DNA of 38,289 nt from Candidatus Protoclostridium stercorigallinarum (lineage in GTDB: Bacteria; Bacillota; Clostridia; Christensenellales; Pumilibacteraceae). The number at the start of each line of letters is the position of its first letter. Within the stretch, counting starts at the first letter, position 1. Shown here in pieces: positions 1-9,012 of the stretch. The position numbers and the translations under genes were made by a program. The notes below the pieces were generated by a model. That model searched no databases and was not told where the DNA came from. It saw only the letters and a list, made by a program, of their open reading frames with translations. The DNA is taken from positions 1 to 38,289 of the forward strand of contig DXHS01000012.1 of assembly GCA_019113275.1 (NCBI GenBank), read 5' to 3'.

Positions 1-700
1 CGTAAAAACGCGCGATCATGCGGGATATCTTGCCGGGCAGCTTTGCGCCGGACAGTCCTATCGTCTTGTCGACGTGGCTCTTTTTTACGAGCGGCATGAT
101 GCCCGCCTGCACGGGAACGGTGATGCCCGCCTTGTCCAGCCGCTCGGAGAAGCGGTAGAAGTCCTCGTTATCGTAAAACAGCTGCGTGTTGAGGTGGGTC
201 ACGCCCGCGTCTATCTTCTTCTTCAAGTTCTCTATGTCCTCTTCGGGCGAGGCGCTTTCGGGGTGGCATTCGGGGTAGCACGCGCCGCAGAGATCGTAAT
301 CCCCCCGCTCCGTGATGAATGCGGCGAGATCGCTCGCGTGTCTGAAGTCTTTCGACTCCTCCGCGCCCGGCACTCTGTCGCCGCGCAGCGCGAGGATGTT
401 GGTCACGCCCGCCGCCGTCAGTTCGCCGAGAGATCGTTCCACGTCTGCCGCAGAGGAGTTTATACACGTCAGATGCGCAAGCGGCTCTATGCCCAGCTCT
501 TTTATCACGGAGGCGATCTCCGCCGTGCGGCGGTTGCCCGTGCCGCCCGCCCCGCAGGTGACGGAAACGTAATCGGGAGACAGGTCGGCAAGTTCTTTGA
601 GCGTCTGCCGCACGCCGCTCATGTCGGCGGTGGGTTTGGGCGGGAACACCTCGAAGGACCACAGCGCCTTTTTCTTTTCGAATATTCCGGATATTTTCAT
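1..700 (-). CDS. metF: 5,10-methylenetetrahydrofolate reductase, C-terminus truncated by window edge
   Basis: Minus-strand frame from ATG at 700 reads MKISGIFEKKKALWSFEVFPPKPTADMSGVRQTLKELADLSPDYVSVTCGAGGTGNRRT...LALRGDRV..., the MetF TIM-barrel signature. SD gggag upstream. Absent from the ORF track because it runs off the edge. Confidence 0.93.
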   Translation of the reverse strand, partial: MKISGIFEKKKALWSFEVFPPKPTADMSGVRQTLKELADLSPDYVSVTCGAGGTGNRRTAEIASVIKELGIEPLAHLTCINSSAADVERSLGELTAAGVTNILALRGDRVPGAEESKDFRHASDLAAFITERGDYDLCGACYPECHPESASPEEDIENLKKKIDAGVTHLNTQLFYDNEDFYRFSERLDKAGITVPVQAGIMPLVKKSHVDKTIGLSGAKLPGKISRMIARFY

Positions 701-745
701 AAGATCTCCCGTCGCGGCTTTCGCCGCATTTTGTTCTTACCCCTT

Positions 746-774
746 ATTATATATCATTTATCCGCAATTTTCAA
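746..774 (-). promoter_or_regulatory. sigma70-type promoter for metF
   Basis: Minus strand TTGAAA - 17 nt - TATAAT upstream of the metF start. Confidence 0.7.
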
Positions 775-1025
775 GGAAATCGGAGCAGGAAACCGCTTCG
801 GATATTATTGCCTGTCGTCGTCCTGCGGGGAAGTCCCGCGGGGCGTTTTTCGTTTGTGCGCCCGCGCGGAGGCAGGGGCACGATATGAGCGCGGGGCGTT
901 TTCGCTTGCGCCGGCGTATCCGCAGAGAGCGCGGGAACGAAAGCGGATATGCTGCGGATATCCCGCGGCGAGGAGCGCATACCGCGTAACGGCGTATCTC
1001 TCTGGGCGAGGCGACCGCGGCGAAT

Positions 1026-1041
1026 TGTGACAGTAATGTGA
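1026..1041 (+). promoter_or_regulatory. candidate regulator site TGTGACAGTAATGTGA
   Basis: Direct repeat TGTGA-N6-TGTGA; near-identical 16-mer upstream of GH3-4 at 23503. Confidence 0.4.
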
Positions 1042-1222
1042 AGCGGCGGAGGTACGGTTTGTCGTTATTCGGGTACGGATTGCTTTTGAGGTATAAGTTA
1101 CAACGGCAGAAGAGCGTTGAATAACAAAAATGCGCCGCGCCGCTTTTTATGTGTTATCATTCGTGTACAAACCTTTCCGCGCGCTTGTTATAGCCGCATT
1201 GCGCGGGGGAGGGGGAAAATAC

Positions 1223-4219
1223 ATGGAGGTAAAAAGGAAGAAAATGAAGATCCTTTCAAAGACGCCCTTAAGGGCGATCCTTACGGGCGTTTTCGCTCTT
1301 CTCCTCGTGGTCGTTATTATCGGCACCGCGGTGACGAGCTACTTCGCTCCGTACATCAACTCCGTGCTCGGAGCGTCTACGTCCAAGATAATCCGCGGCG
1401 ACAAAACGAACACGGACACCGAGTACTTCAAGAGCGATTACGCTTACGACCGCGCAGGCGAAGAGAAGCTGATCGCGGACGCGAAGGAAGTGTACCGCAG
1501 CAGCGTGGAGGAAGGTTCCGTTCTCCTTAAAAACGAGAACAACGCGCTTCCGCTCGCTTCGACGGGTAACGTCGTGGTATTCGGCGGCGCGGCGAACCAG
1601 CACATCACCGGGTTCAAGACGCAGCTCGAGACGGCGGGCTACACCGTCAACGAGGACGTGTGGACGTACTACTCCAACAAGAAGGGCACGTCGAGAACGA
1701 ACGCCGGTATCCCCAACTGGGACAGCTCGATAGACGGCATGGTGACCGAAACGGGCGCCACCGCGATCGTGACGTTCGGCAGACGCGCGGGCGAGGGCAC
1801 GGACGCGGCTCACCCCGGCGTATCCATCAATAAGACCAATGACCCGACGGGCTTCCAGACGGAGAACGACTACCTCAGCCTTTCGGGCGGCGAGCAGCAG
1901 ATGCTCGAGCACGTCAAGGCGATGAAGGATGCGGGCAAATTCTCCAAGATAATCGTCATCATCACGACGAGCAACATGATGCGCGGCGACTTCATCGACA
2001 ACGCGGCTTACGGTATCGACGCGGCTGTCTGGACGGGTCAGGCTTCCGCCGATTACGGCACCGAAGGTCTCGTCAACATCCTTCAGGGCGAGGTCAACCC
2101 CTCGGGCAGACTGGTAGACAGCATCTATATGGACAATATGGATCTCGACGCCAACCCCGTCATGGCTAACCTCGGCAACTTCAACGGCGACCTTTCCGCG
2201 GTGACCGCGGGGCTCGTGGATGAAGTCAAGACGGAGAACTATCAGTTCAACGCCAACCCTCAGGGCAACGACTGGGACAAGAGCGTCGTTTATCAGGAAG
2301 GCGTGTACCTCGGCTATAAGTACTACGAGACCAGATACGAAGACTATGTGATGGGCACGGGCAACGCGGGCGACTTCGTCTACGACGAGCACATCGCATA
2401 CCCGTTCGGCGAAGGTCTTTCGTACACGTCGTGGGAATACACCGCGTTCACCGCGTCCGAGGACGACGATAACTTCACGTTCAACATCACGGTAAAGAAC
2501 AGCGGCGGCAAGGACGGCAAGCACTCCGTGCTCATCTACATGCAGTCGCCGTACACCGATTACGACAAGGAAAACGACGTGGAGAAGCCCGCGGTGCAGC
2601 TCGTAGGCTTCACCAAGACGGGCGACGTCAAGGCGGGAGCGACCGAGGATGTGACCGTTACCGTTCCCAAGTACATGATGCGCGCCTACGACTCCAATGC
2701 AGCCAAGACGTACATCCTCGACGCCGGCGACTACTACTTCACGGCGGCGGGTTCCTCGCACGAGGCGGTCAACAATATCCTTGCGGCTAAGGGATATTCG
2801 CCTTCTTCGACGAGCAACAAGATGGACGCCGAGGGCGACAAGGACTCGGTGTACAAGCACACCGAGAGCGCGCTCGACACCGAGATATTCTCTACGTCGT
2901 ACGCTACGGGCAACGAGATAACCAACCGCTTCGACGACGTAGACCCCAATAAGGACGTCAACGCTTCCAAGCTCAACGACGTTAAGTGGGTGACGAGAAG
3001 CGACTGGACGGGCACGCTGCCCAAGACCAACGTCACGATCAAGTACAACGACGGGATGGTAGAGCTCGCTCGTCCCGTGACCTACGTCGCGGATCCCGAG
3101 GAGCAGAAGAATACGGAGATGCCCAAGTTCGGCGTCGCCAACAACCTCACCCTCGCGATGTTCATGGACGTCGATTACGACGATCCGCTGTGGTACGACC
3201 TGCTCGCGCAGATGACGTACGAAGAGACGGCTAAGCTCGTCACCAACTGCTGGTACGGTTCGGACGCCGTCGGCAGCGTAGGCAAGAACAGACAGACCGA
3301 CCAGGATACGTCCATGGGCCGCACCAACCCGTTCACCGCCAACCCCGACCTCATGGGTATAGCGTTCACCTCGGGCGACCTGCGCGCGGCTACGTTCAAT
3401 AAAGAGATCATGAAGGCTATCGGCACGATGACGGGCGAGAACAACCTGCACGCTTCCACCGATAACGTCAAGGCGGTAGGCCTCTACGGCTTCAGCCCCA
3501 ACATCCACCGCTCTCCTTACTCCGGACGTAACGGCGAGTACTTCTCCGAAGACGCTTACATCACGGGTATCGCCTGCGGACTTGCGGTCTCCGGCATGGA
3601 AGAGAAGGGAAGCGTCTGCTTCGCCAAGCACTTCTTCCTCAACGACCAGGAAGACAGCCGTCACGGTATCGCCACCTGGGCGAACGAGCAGACCATCCGC
3701 GAGACGTATCTGCCCGCGTTCGAGTACATCATCACCTACGGCGGCAGCATGGGTCTCATGAACTCCTTCAACCGCATCGGTATGAGATGGGTAGGCGAGC
3801 ATAAGGGCGCTCAGCTCGACATGCTCCGCGACGAATGGGGCTTCATGGGCAACATCGTCACCGACCTTTACGAAGGCGACTACCAGGATGTCATCGACGG
3901 CCTGCTCGCTCATACCACGATGTGGCTGACGACGGCTGCCGACCAGTACTGCTACGGTCTGCTGACCGGCGACAAGTACCGTAACGATCCCGTTATCGTC
4001 ACCGCGCTCGTCGAGGCGGCTCACCGCATGCTGTACGGTTCTTCGAGGAACGCTTCGATGAACGGTCTCGACACGACCGACCGTATCGTCGAGATCATGC
4101 CTTGGTGGCAGGCGGGACTCATCGCGCTCATAGTCATCTTCGCGGTGCTCACCGCGGCAGGCGTAACGATGACTGTACTGTCGCTGACGGTATTCAAAAA
4201 GCGCGACGCCCGCGAATAA
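1223..4219 (+). CDS. Domain-permuted family 3 glycoside hydrolase (GH3-1), membrane anchored at both ends
   Basis: GH3_C-like region first (GSVLLKNENNALPL), then YPFGEGLSYTSW FnIII-like region, then barrel motifs NIHRSPYSGRNGEYFSED, FAKHFFLNDQEDSRHG, GFMGNIVTD. N- and C-terminal hydrophobic segments. GGGGGAGGGGG SD-like run before ATG 1223 (ATG 1244 is an alternative). Confidence 0.9.
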   Translation: MEVKRKKMKILSKTPLRAILTGVFALLLVVVIIGTAVTSYFAPYINSVLGASTSKIIRGDKTNTDTEYFKSDYAYDRAGEEKLIADAKEVYRSSVEEGSVLLKNENNALPLASTGNVVVFGGAANQHITGFKTQLETAGYTVNEDVWTYYSNKKGTSRTNAGIPNWDSSIDGMVTETGATAIVTFGRRAGEGTDAAHPGVSINKTNDPTGFQTENDYLSLSGGEQQMLEHVKAMKDAGKFSKIIVIITTSNMMRGDFIDNAAYGIDAAVWTGQASADYGTEGLVNILQGEVNPSGRLVDSIYMDNMDLDANPVMANLGNFNGDLSAVTAGLVDEVKTENYQFNANPQGNDWDKSVVYQEGVYLGYKYYETRYEDYVMGTGNAGDFVYDEHIAYPFGEGLSYTSWEYTAFTASEDDDNFTFNITVKNSGGKDGKHSVLIYMQSPYTDYDKENDVEKPAVQLVGFTKTGDVKAGATEDVTVTVPKYMMRAYDSNAAKTYILDAGDYYFTAAGSSHEAVNNILAAKGYSPSSTSNKMDAEGDKDSVYKHTESALDTEIFSTSYATGNEITNRFDDVDPNKDVNASKLNDVKWVTRSDWTGTLPKTNVTIKYNDGMVELARPVTYVADPEEQKNTEMPKFGVANNLTLAMFMDVDYDDPLWYDLLAQMTYEETAKLVTNCWYGSDAVGSVGKNRQTDQDTSMGRTNPFTANPDLMGIAFTSGDLRAATFNKEIMKAIGTMTGENNLHASTDNVKAVGLYGFSPNIHRSPYSGRNGEYFSEDAYITGIACGLAVSGMEEKGSVCFAKHFFLNDQEDSRHGIATWANEQTIRETYLPAFEYIITYGGSMGLMNSFNRIGMRWVGEHKGAQLDMLRDEWGFMGNIVTDLYEGDYQDVIDGLLAHTTMWLTTAADQYCYGLLTGDKYRNDPVIVTALVEAAHRMLYGSSRNASMNGLDTTDRIVEIMPWWQAGLIALIVIFAVLTAAGVTMTVLSLTVFKKRDARE

Positions 4220-4238
4220 ACAAGGGGGTAAATAAGAT

Positions 4239-5195
4239 ATGAAAGCTGTAAAAAGAATGATCGCATTGCTGCTCACGGCGCTTCTCGTGCTCACGGCGGC
4301 GGCAGTGCTCAGCGCATGCGGCGGTTTCACCGTCACCTACGTCCTTCCCGAGGGCGCGACGGGCACCGCTCCCGCGTCCGCGACGTACGCGCAGTACGAC
4401 GTATTCAAGGCACCCGAGGGAACGGGTCTGGAAAAAGAACATTCGACCTTCGTCGGCTGGGCGGATTCCAGCGGCAGAGTGTACGAGCCGGGCGCGGACA
4501 TCACGATGGGCGGCGGCGACCTGACGCTCACCGCGGTGTTCGAAGGCACGTTCATCACGAACTCCTTCGCGTCCAACCCGGGCACCTTCCTGATGAGCCA
4601 GGGCAGATTCATAGGTCCTTCGCCCGCGCACACGTATTTCTATGCGGATAATACGTGGGTGGCGGATGCCGAGGGCGGCTCCTGCTTCTCCCACTGGGAG
4701 GGCACCTGGGAGCTGTCGAGCTCGGGCGAGTTCTCGATGAAGCTCGTCGTGCAGGACGGCGTCACCAAGAACGAGGCGGTGGAGATCACCGACGCCGAGG
4801 ACGGCAAGTGCTTCTCCTTCACGCTCTCCCATCCGGGCGACCGCGGCGGCATGAAGTACCACACGAACTACCTCTCCAAGTACGACTTCATCACGTCGTA
4901 CAACAAGGAGTTCGGCACTTCGATAAACGCGGGCACCGAGCCTACGTTCACCGTGACGTTCACCGCCGGCGCGACCGATACGACGGGCGAAGTCCCCGCG
5001 GCGATAACCGTGAAGAAGGGCGAGACCGTCACTCTTCCGGGCGCGGGCACCCTCGAGCGCGAAGGCTACAAGCTGGACGGCTGGAAGATCCAGGATTACT
5101 GGCTGTACGACTATACGACGAACTATCCCGTAGGGTATGAGTTCCCGATGTTCGAGCACAGCGTGGAAGCTTCTGCTATCTGGGTAGCGGAGTGA
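4239..5195 (+). CDS. Lipoprotein with Listeria-Bacteroides (InlB B-type) repeat-like domains
   Basis: Signal peptide with lipobox LSAC; FTVTYVLPEGATG...FVGWADSSGRVYEPGADITMGGGDLTLTAVFE and a second FTVTFTAGATDTTGEVP...YKLDGWK unit. Confidence 0.75.
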   Translation: MKAVKRMIALLLTALLVLTAAAVLSACGGFTVTYVLPEGATGTAPASATYAQYDVFKAPEGTGLEKEHSTFVGWADSSGRVYEPGADITMGGGDLTLTAVFEGTFITNSFASNPGTFLMSQGRFIGPSPAHTYFYADNTWVADAEGGSCFSHWEGTWELSSSGEFSMKLVVQDGVTKNEAVEITDAEDGKCFSFTLSHPGDRGGMKYHTNYLSKYDFITSYNKEFGTSINAGTEPTFTVTFTAGATDTTGEVPAAITVKKGETVTLPGAGTLEREGYKLDGWKIQDYWLYDYTTNYPVGYEFPMFEHSVEASAIWVAE

Positions 5196-5213
5196 TAAAA
5201 AACGACAGGCGAA

Positions 5214-5237
5214 GCCGCCCGCCCTCGGGCGGGCGGC
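5214..5237 (+). other. Intercistronic hairpin
   Basis: GCCGCCCGCC CTCG GGCGGGCGGC, 10-bp perfect stem. Confidence 0.6.
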
Positions 5238-5264
5238 GGAGCCGCGCTTAACGGAGCAAGAGAT

Positions 5265-5951
5265 ATGGACAAAAAGAAAGGTGCCGACAGGGTCGGCAGT
5301 AAACTCGAAATAGCTATACCCGTAGTCGCGGGCGTGATGCTGCTCTTTGCGCTGTTCTTCCCGCTCATCATATGGGACGCTCTCGGCGCGGGGGCCATGC
5401 ACTTCATGCAGTATTCGGGCGTGGCGGTAGCCGGCTCGAGCGCGGGCGACTCCAAAGCGACGTTCTTCTTCGGGCTGGATTACACGCTCTCCCATCTCGG
5501 TTCGGGGTTCATCCCCGCGCAGCTGTTCTCGGCTCAGTGGCGCGTCGTGCTCGACACGACGGAAGCCTCGGCGGCAGCGGACGGGCTGGGCGTCATCACG
5601 ATGATACTCACCGTGCTGCTGTTCGTGACGCCGCTTCTTATGATAGCGGGATACGTCGTCGATAAGATCCTCAAAAAACCGATCACGCGCAAGATAGCCA
5701 AGTATCTCGCGATCGTGTGCGCGGGCATAGAGATGGTCACCTTTATATGGTTCGCGATTATCGTGTTCACGATGGCGGGCAAGGTGCAGCCTTACGGCTT
5801 CCGCACGTTCGATTTCATGGCTTACGGCGGCATCAAGTTCGTGATAGAGATGGCGCTGTGCGCCGCTCTCTGCGCGCTGAACACGCTGCTGTTCGTAAGG
5901 ATACTCAAAGAGGAAAAATCGAAAAAGATCGCCGATCCGGCGGCGGCATAA
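5265..5951 (+). CDS. Predicted multi-pass membrane protein, function unknown
   Basis: Complete ORF with several hydrophobic segments, co-directional with GH3-1. Confidence 0.75.
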   Translation: MDKKKGADRVGSKLEIAIPVVAGVMLLFALFFPLIIWDALGAGAMHFMQYSGVAVAGSSAGDSKATFFFGLDYTLSHLGSGFIPAQLFSAQWRVVLDTTEASAAADGLGVITMILTVLLFVTPLLMIAGYVVDKILKKPITRKIAKYLAIVCAGIEMVTFIWFAIIVFTMAGKVQPYGFRTFDFMAYGGIKFVIEMALCAALCALNTLLFVRILKEEKSKKIADPAAA

Positions 5952-5956
5952 ACGGA

Positions 5957-6006
5957 GCCGGCAAAGATCTTACTCGTCGGAAGGGTAAGGTCTTTGCGGC
6001 GTTTTT
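5957..6006 (+). terminator. Rho-independent terminator
   Basis: GCCgGCAAAGAtCTTAC...GTAAGgTCTTTGCGGC stem followed by GTTTTT. Confidence 0.8.
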
Positions 6007-6028
6007 GCCCGTTATGGGATAAGGGGTA

Positions 6029-6057
6029 TTGACCGCCCGATAAAAAAGGTGTATAAT
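6029..6057 (+). promoter_or_regulatory. sigma70-type promoter for RR-1/HK-1
   Basis: TTGACC - 17 nt - TATAAT. Confidence 0.75.
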
Positions 6058-6072
6058 CACAAAAGGAGAATG

Positions 6073-6801
6073 ATGGATAATATGAAACAGGTGTGTGTGG
6101 TGGAGGACTCCGCGAGCGACGCGGAGCAGCTCGAAAAGTTCATACGGCGTTTTGCCGAGGAGCGCAAGGAGAACATCTCCGTCAAGGTGTACCGCGAGGG
6201 GATAGACTTTCTGAGCAATTACAAGTCGGACGCGGACGTCGTGTTCCTCGACGTAGAGATGCCCATACTAAGCGGCATAGACGTCGCGCGCAAGCTGCGT
6301 GACACCGATCCTTACGTTCAGATAGTGTTCGTCACCAACATGGTGCAGTACGCGCTGCGCGGCTACGAGGTGTCCGCTCTCGATTACGTGATAAAGCCGG
6401 TATCCTATTACCGCATAGCGGACTGCCTGAAACGCGCGTTCATGCGCACGCCGGCGAGGGAAGTGAAGCAGCTCGTGATAACGGTGTCGCCGGGCGAGAC
6501 CGTGCGCGTCGCCGAGACGGATATCTATTACATAGAAAAGCAGTCCAATTATCTGATATACCATACCGTGCGCGGGGACTACCGTGCGCGCGGTTCGCTG
6601 CACGTCGCGGAGGACGAGTTGCGGGGGGGGGGTAACTTCTCGAGGTGCATAAACGGCTGTCTCGTCAACCTGCGCTATGTGGACAGGACGACGCAGACTT
6701 CGGTGTTCGTGGGCGGGACGGAACTTCCGCTCGCGCGACCCCGCCGCAAGGATTTCATGAACGATCTGCTCGGCTGGCTGGGCAAGGGAGGCAGGGCATG
6801 A
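6073..6801 (+). CDS. LytTR-family response regulator (RR-1)
   Basis: Receiver motifs VVEDSASD, VVFLDVEMP, VIKPVS; C-terminal LytTR YIEKQSNYLIYHT...FSRCINGCLVNLRYV. SD aggag. Contains a G10 tract at 6623-6632. Confidence 0.9.
   Translation: MDNMKQVCVVEDSASDAEQLEKFIRRFAEERKENISVKVYREGIDFLSNYKSDADVVFLDVEMPILSGIDVARKLRDTDPYVQIVFVTNMVQYALRGYEVSALDYVIKPVSYYRIADCLKRAFMRTPAREVKQLVITVSPGETVRVAETDIYYIEKQSNYLIYHTVRGDYRARGSLHVAEDELRGGGNFSRCINGCLVNLRYVDRTTQTSVFVGGTELPLARPRRKDFMNDLLGWLGKGGRA
6623..6632 (+). repeat. Homopolymeric G10 tract within RR-1 coding sequence
   Basis: ttgc-GGGGGGGGGG-taac read directly. Confidence 0.97.
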
Positions 6802-8120
6802 ACACGATCCCCCTTTCCTCGCTGCTCTATGTGGTAACGCTGATAGCCGGCGAATACATGTTTTTATACCGTATGCCCCGCCGCGAGCATTTCATGCCGC
6901 GGCTGCTCGTCTATTTTCTCGCGTATCCCGCGGCGTGCTACGGGCTGGGGTGGTTCGCGGTGTTCGTCAACGGTGCGATCACGTCCGATCTCGTGCGGAA
7001 CCTGTTCCAGATCGCGTATTTCGCCGTGATATTCTTCCTTTCCGTGCCCGCGGTGTTGTTCTGCTGGCGGGTGAGCGTGCGCGAGGCGGTGTTCTGCTGC
7101 ATAGCGGGTTACTCCGTCGAGCACATATCCAACGTGTTCGCCACCGTGCTGATGTTCGTGTTCTCGCAGGCGGGGGTGACGATGCCGACCGCCGTGCGCA
7201 TGGTCGCGATAAGCCTCGTGCTCAAGTTCGCGGTCATCGTGGCGATGTTCCTGCTCTTCGTGCGCCGCTCCGAGCGACCCGACATGCCGACGTCGGACAA
7301 CCGCGTCATGGCGGTCTCCGCGATAAACCTCATCATCTGCATGGTGCTCAACATCATGAAGATGTACGGCATGGGAGAGCCCGTCAACTCGTTCACGACG
7401 AGTATCATCTGCTCGGCTTACGCGTTGTTCGGCTGCTCGCTGTGTCTGTGGCTGCAGCTGGGCTGGGGCAGGGAGAACAGGCTCAAAGAAGACAATCTCG
7501 CGCTCGAACAGCTGCTCGCGCAGGAGGCGAAGAAGAACGAGCTCAGCCGCAGCACGATAGACATGATAAACATCAAGTGCCACGACCTCAAATACAGCCT
7601 GCGCCGCCTGGAGAGCGGCAGCCGCGAAGAGAACAGGGAAGTGATAAAAAGCATTTACGACTCCTTCGCGATATACGACTCTCTCGTAAAAACGGGCAGC
7701 GAGGTATTCGACCTGCTCATCATGAACGTCTGGCCGATGTGCCGCGCGAACGGCATATCCTTCACCTATATCGTGGACGGCGCGGCTCTCTCCGGGCTGC
7801 GTACCGCCGACGTGTCCTCGCTGTTCGGCAACCTCATCGACAACGCCGTGGAGGCGGAGATGAGAGAGGAGCGCGACCGCCGCATGATAAGCCTCAACGT
7901 GCGCCGCGAGCGCAGCATGCTCGTCGTGCACATGCACAATTACTGCTCCGTGCAGCCCGAGTTCTCGGACGGCTTGCCCGTCACCACCAAGGCGGACAGG
8001 CGCTACCACGGTTTCGGCGTGCGAAGCGTGCGTTACCTCGTGCGCAAGTACGGCGGCGAGCTGCGCATGACCTGGTCGGACGGCATGTTCGAAACGGATA
8101 TCGTCCTTCCGCTGCCGTAA
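6798..8120 (+). CDS. GHKL-type sensor histidine kinase (HK-1), AgrC/HPK10-like architecture
   Basis: ATG overlaps RR-1 stop (ATGA). Multi-TM N-terminus; KCHDLKYSLRR H-box; LFGNLIDNAVEAE N-box; HGFGVRSVRYLVRKYGG. Confidence 0.88.
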   Translation: MNTIPLSSLLYVVTLIAGEYMFLYRMPRREHFMPRLLVYFLAYPAACYGLGWFAVFVNGAITSDLVRNLFQIAYFAVIFFLSVPAVLFCWRVSVREAVFCCIAGYSVEHISNVFATVLMFVFSQAGVTMPTAVRMVAISLVLKFAVIVAMFLLFVRRSERPDMPTSDNRVMAVSAINLIICMVLNIMKMYGMGEPVNSFTTSIICSAYALFGCSLCLWLQLGWGRENRLKEDNLALEQLLAQEAKKNELSRSTIDMINIKCHDLKYSLRRLESGSREENREVIKSIYDSFAIYDSLVKTGSEVFDLLIMNVWPMCRANGISFTYIVDGAALSGLRTADVSSLFGNLIDNAVEAEMREERDRRMISLNVRRERSMLVVHMHNYCSVQPEFSDGLPVTTKADRRYHGFGVRSVRYLVRKYGGELRMTWSDGMFETDIVLPLP

Positions 8121-8211
8121 AAGCGACGGCATTTCGTCCCGAAAAAGCGGCGTAACGTAAAACGCGCTTCGGCGTTATCTTTATAAAAGCATACTTTTCG
8201 GCAGTCCCGTA

Positions 8212-8240
8212 TTGAAGTTTTTCGATGCGGGACTTATACT
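8212..8240 (+). promoter_or_regulatory. Promoter upstream of membrane protein/GH3-2 operon
   Basis: TTGAAG - 17 nt (tttttcgatgcgggact) - TATACT. Confidence 0.65.
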
Positions 8241-8321
8241 TTATGCAAATAAAACAGTCTCGGCGTCCGCCCCGGCAAAAGCGTTTTACGAAGGGGCGCC
8301 GCCGTAAACGGAGGGAAAAGT

Positions 8322-8987
8322 ATGATCAGATTCGTTAAGCCCGACAAAAAGGGCACGGTCGCGCTCATCGCGATCGCCGTGAGCGCCGTCGTCGTACTGA
8401 CGGCAGCCATAGCCATGATCGTATCGCCGAGGTTCATGCGCCTTACGATAGGCGCGGACTTCGTTGTACGGTGGCTGCTCATATTCGTGACGGGCGGCTC
8501 GTTCTTTTACGGACTTGTGCGCATGGCGCTGTGCGTGCTCACGGGCGGGGACAAAGCCAAAACGCTGTCCCACGTGTTCCTGTTCTGCCTGCTCGCCGAG
8601 CTGTGCGCGATCGTCATAACCGTGATCACCTTCCTCGGCGACGCCGACTACCAGCAGAACATGAACCTCATCGAAGACGTGCTCTGCATAGTGTTCGCGC
8701 TCATCGTAGGGGTGCTCGCGCTGTTCGGCTATGTGTTCAGGCACAGCGGCAAACGTGCGTTCGTCGTGAGCGTTATCGCGGCTGCGGCAGCGCTGTTCCT
8801 CGCGTTCGTGGATATCGCTTTCGTCGGACCCGCCACCGTGCGCGCGCAGGATGTGGACTTCGCGTTCGTGATGAGCTCTCTCGGCGCGGTCTTCCCTTAC
8901 GTCGCGACTGCGGTGTTCTGCAAATGCGTCCCCGACGCGGAAGAGGAGCCCTCGGATCAAGGTCATAACGGCGGCGACGCCGTGTGA
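8322..8987 (+). CDS. Predicted multi-pass membrane protein, function unknown
   Basis: Complete ORF with gaggg SD and multiple hydrophobic helices. Confidence 0.75.
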   Translation: MIRFVKPDKKGTVALIAIAVSAVVVLTAAIAMIVSPRFMRLTIGADFVVRWLLIFVTGGSFFYGLVRMALCVLTGGDKAKTLSHVFLFCLLAELCAIVITVITFLGDADYQQNMNLIEDVLCIVFALIVGVLALFGYVFRHSGKRAFVVSVIAAAAALFLAFVDIAFVGPATVRAQDVDFAFVMSSLGAVFPYVATAVFCKCVPDAEEEPSDQGHNGGDAV

Positions 8988-9012
8988 TAAAGCAATATAA
9001 ACGGAGGTATAA

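Noticed and set aside
168-662. 164-aa minus ORF in the metF region
   Set aside because: Wrong frame; the metF frame from ATG 700 gives the MetF signature.
822-850. Hairpin CCTGCGGG gaagt CCCGCGGG followed by GCGTTTTT
   Set aside because: Terminator-like on plus strand, but no upstream plus-strand gene or promoter; not called as a feature.
74-1030. 318-aa plus-strand ORF
   Set aside because: Antisense to metF over its first two thirds and Arg-rich; no recognisable domain.
1268-4336. 1022-aa minus-strand ORF opposite GH3-1 (and similar long antisense ORFs at 10024-12300, 15017-17491, 18078-20531, 23711-26392, 30492-32177)
   Set aside because: Arg/His/Val-rich low-similarity translations are typical antisense shadows of GC-rich coding genes; the plus strand carries clear family motifs.
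6935-8155. 406-aa plus ORF overlapping HK-1
   Set aside because: Alternative frame of HK-1, Arg/His-rich, no domain; HK-1 frame has H- and N-box motifs.
8140-8195. Possible terminator aacgc-gcttcg-gcgtt after HK-1
   Set aside because: Only ~5-bp stem and weak U-tract; insufficient support.
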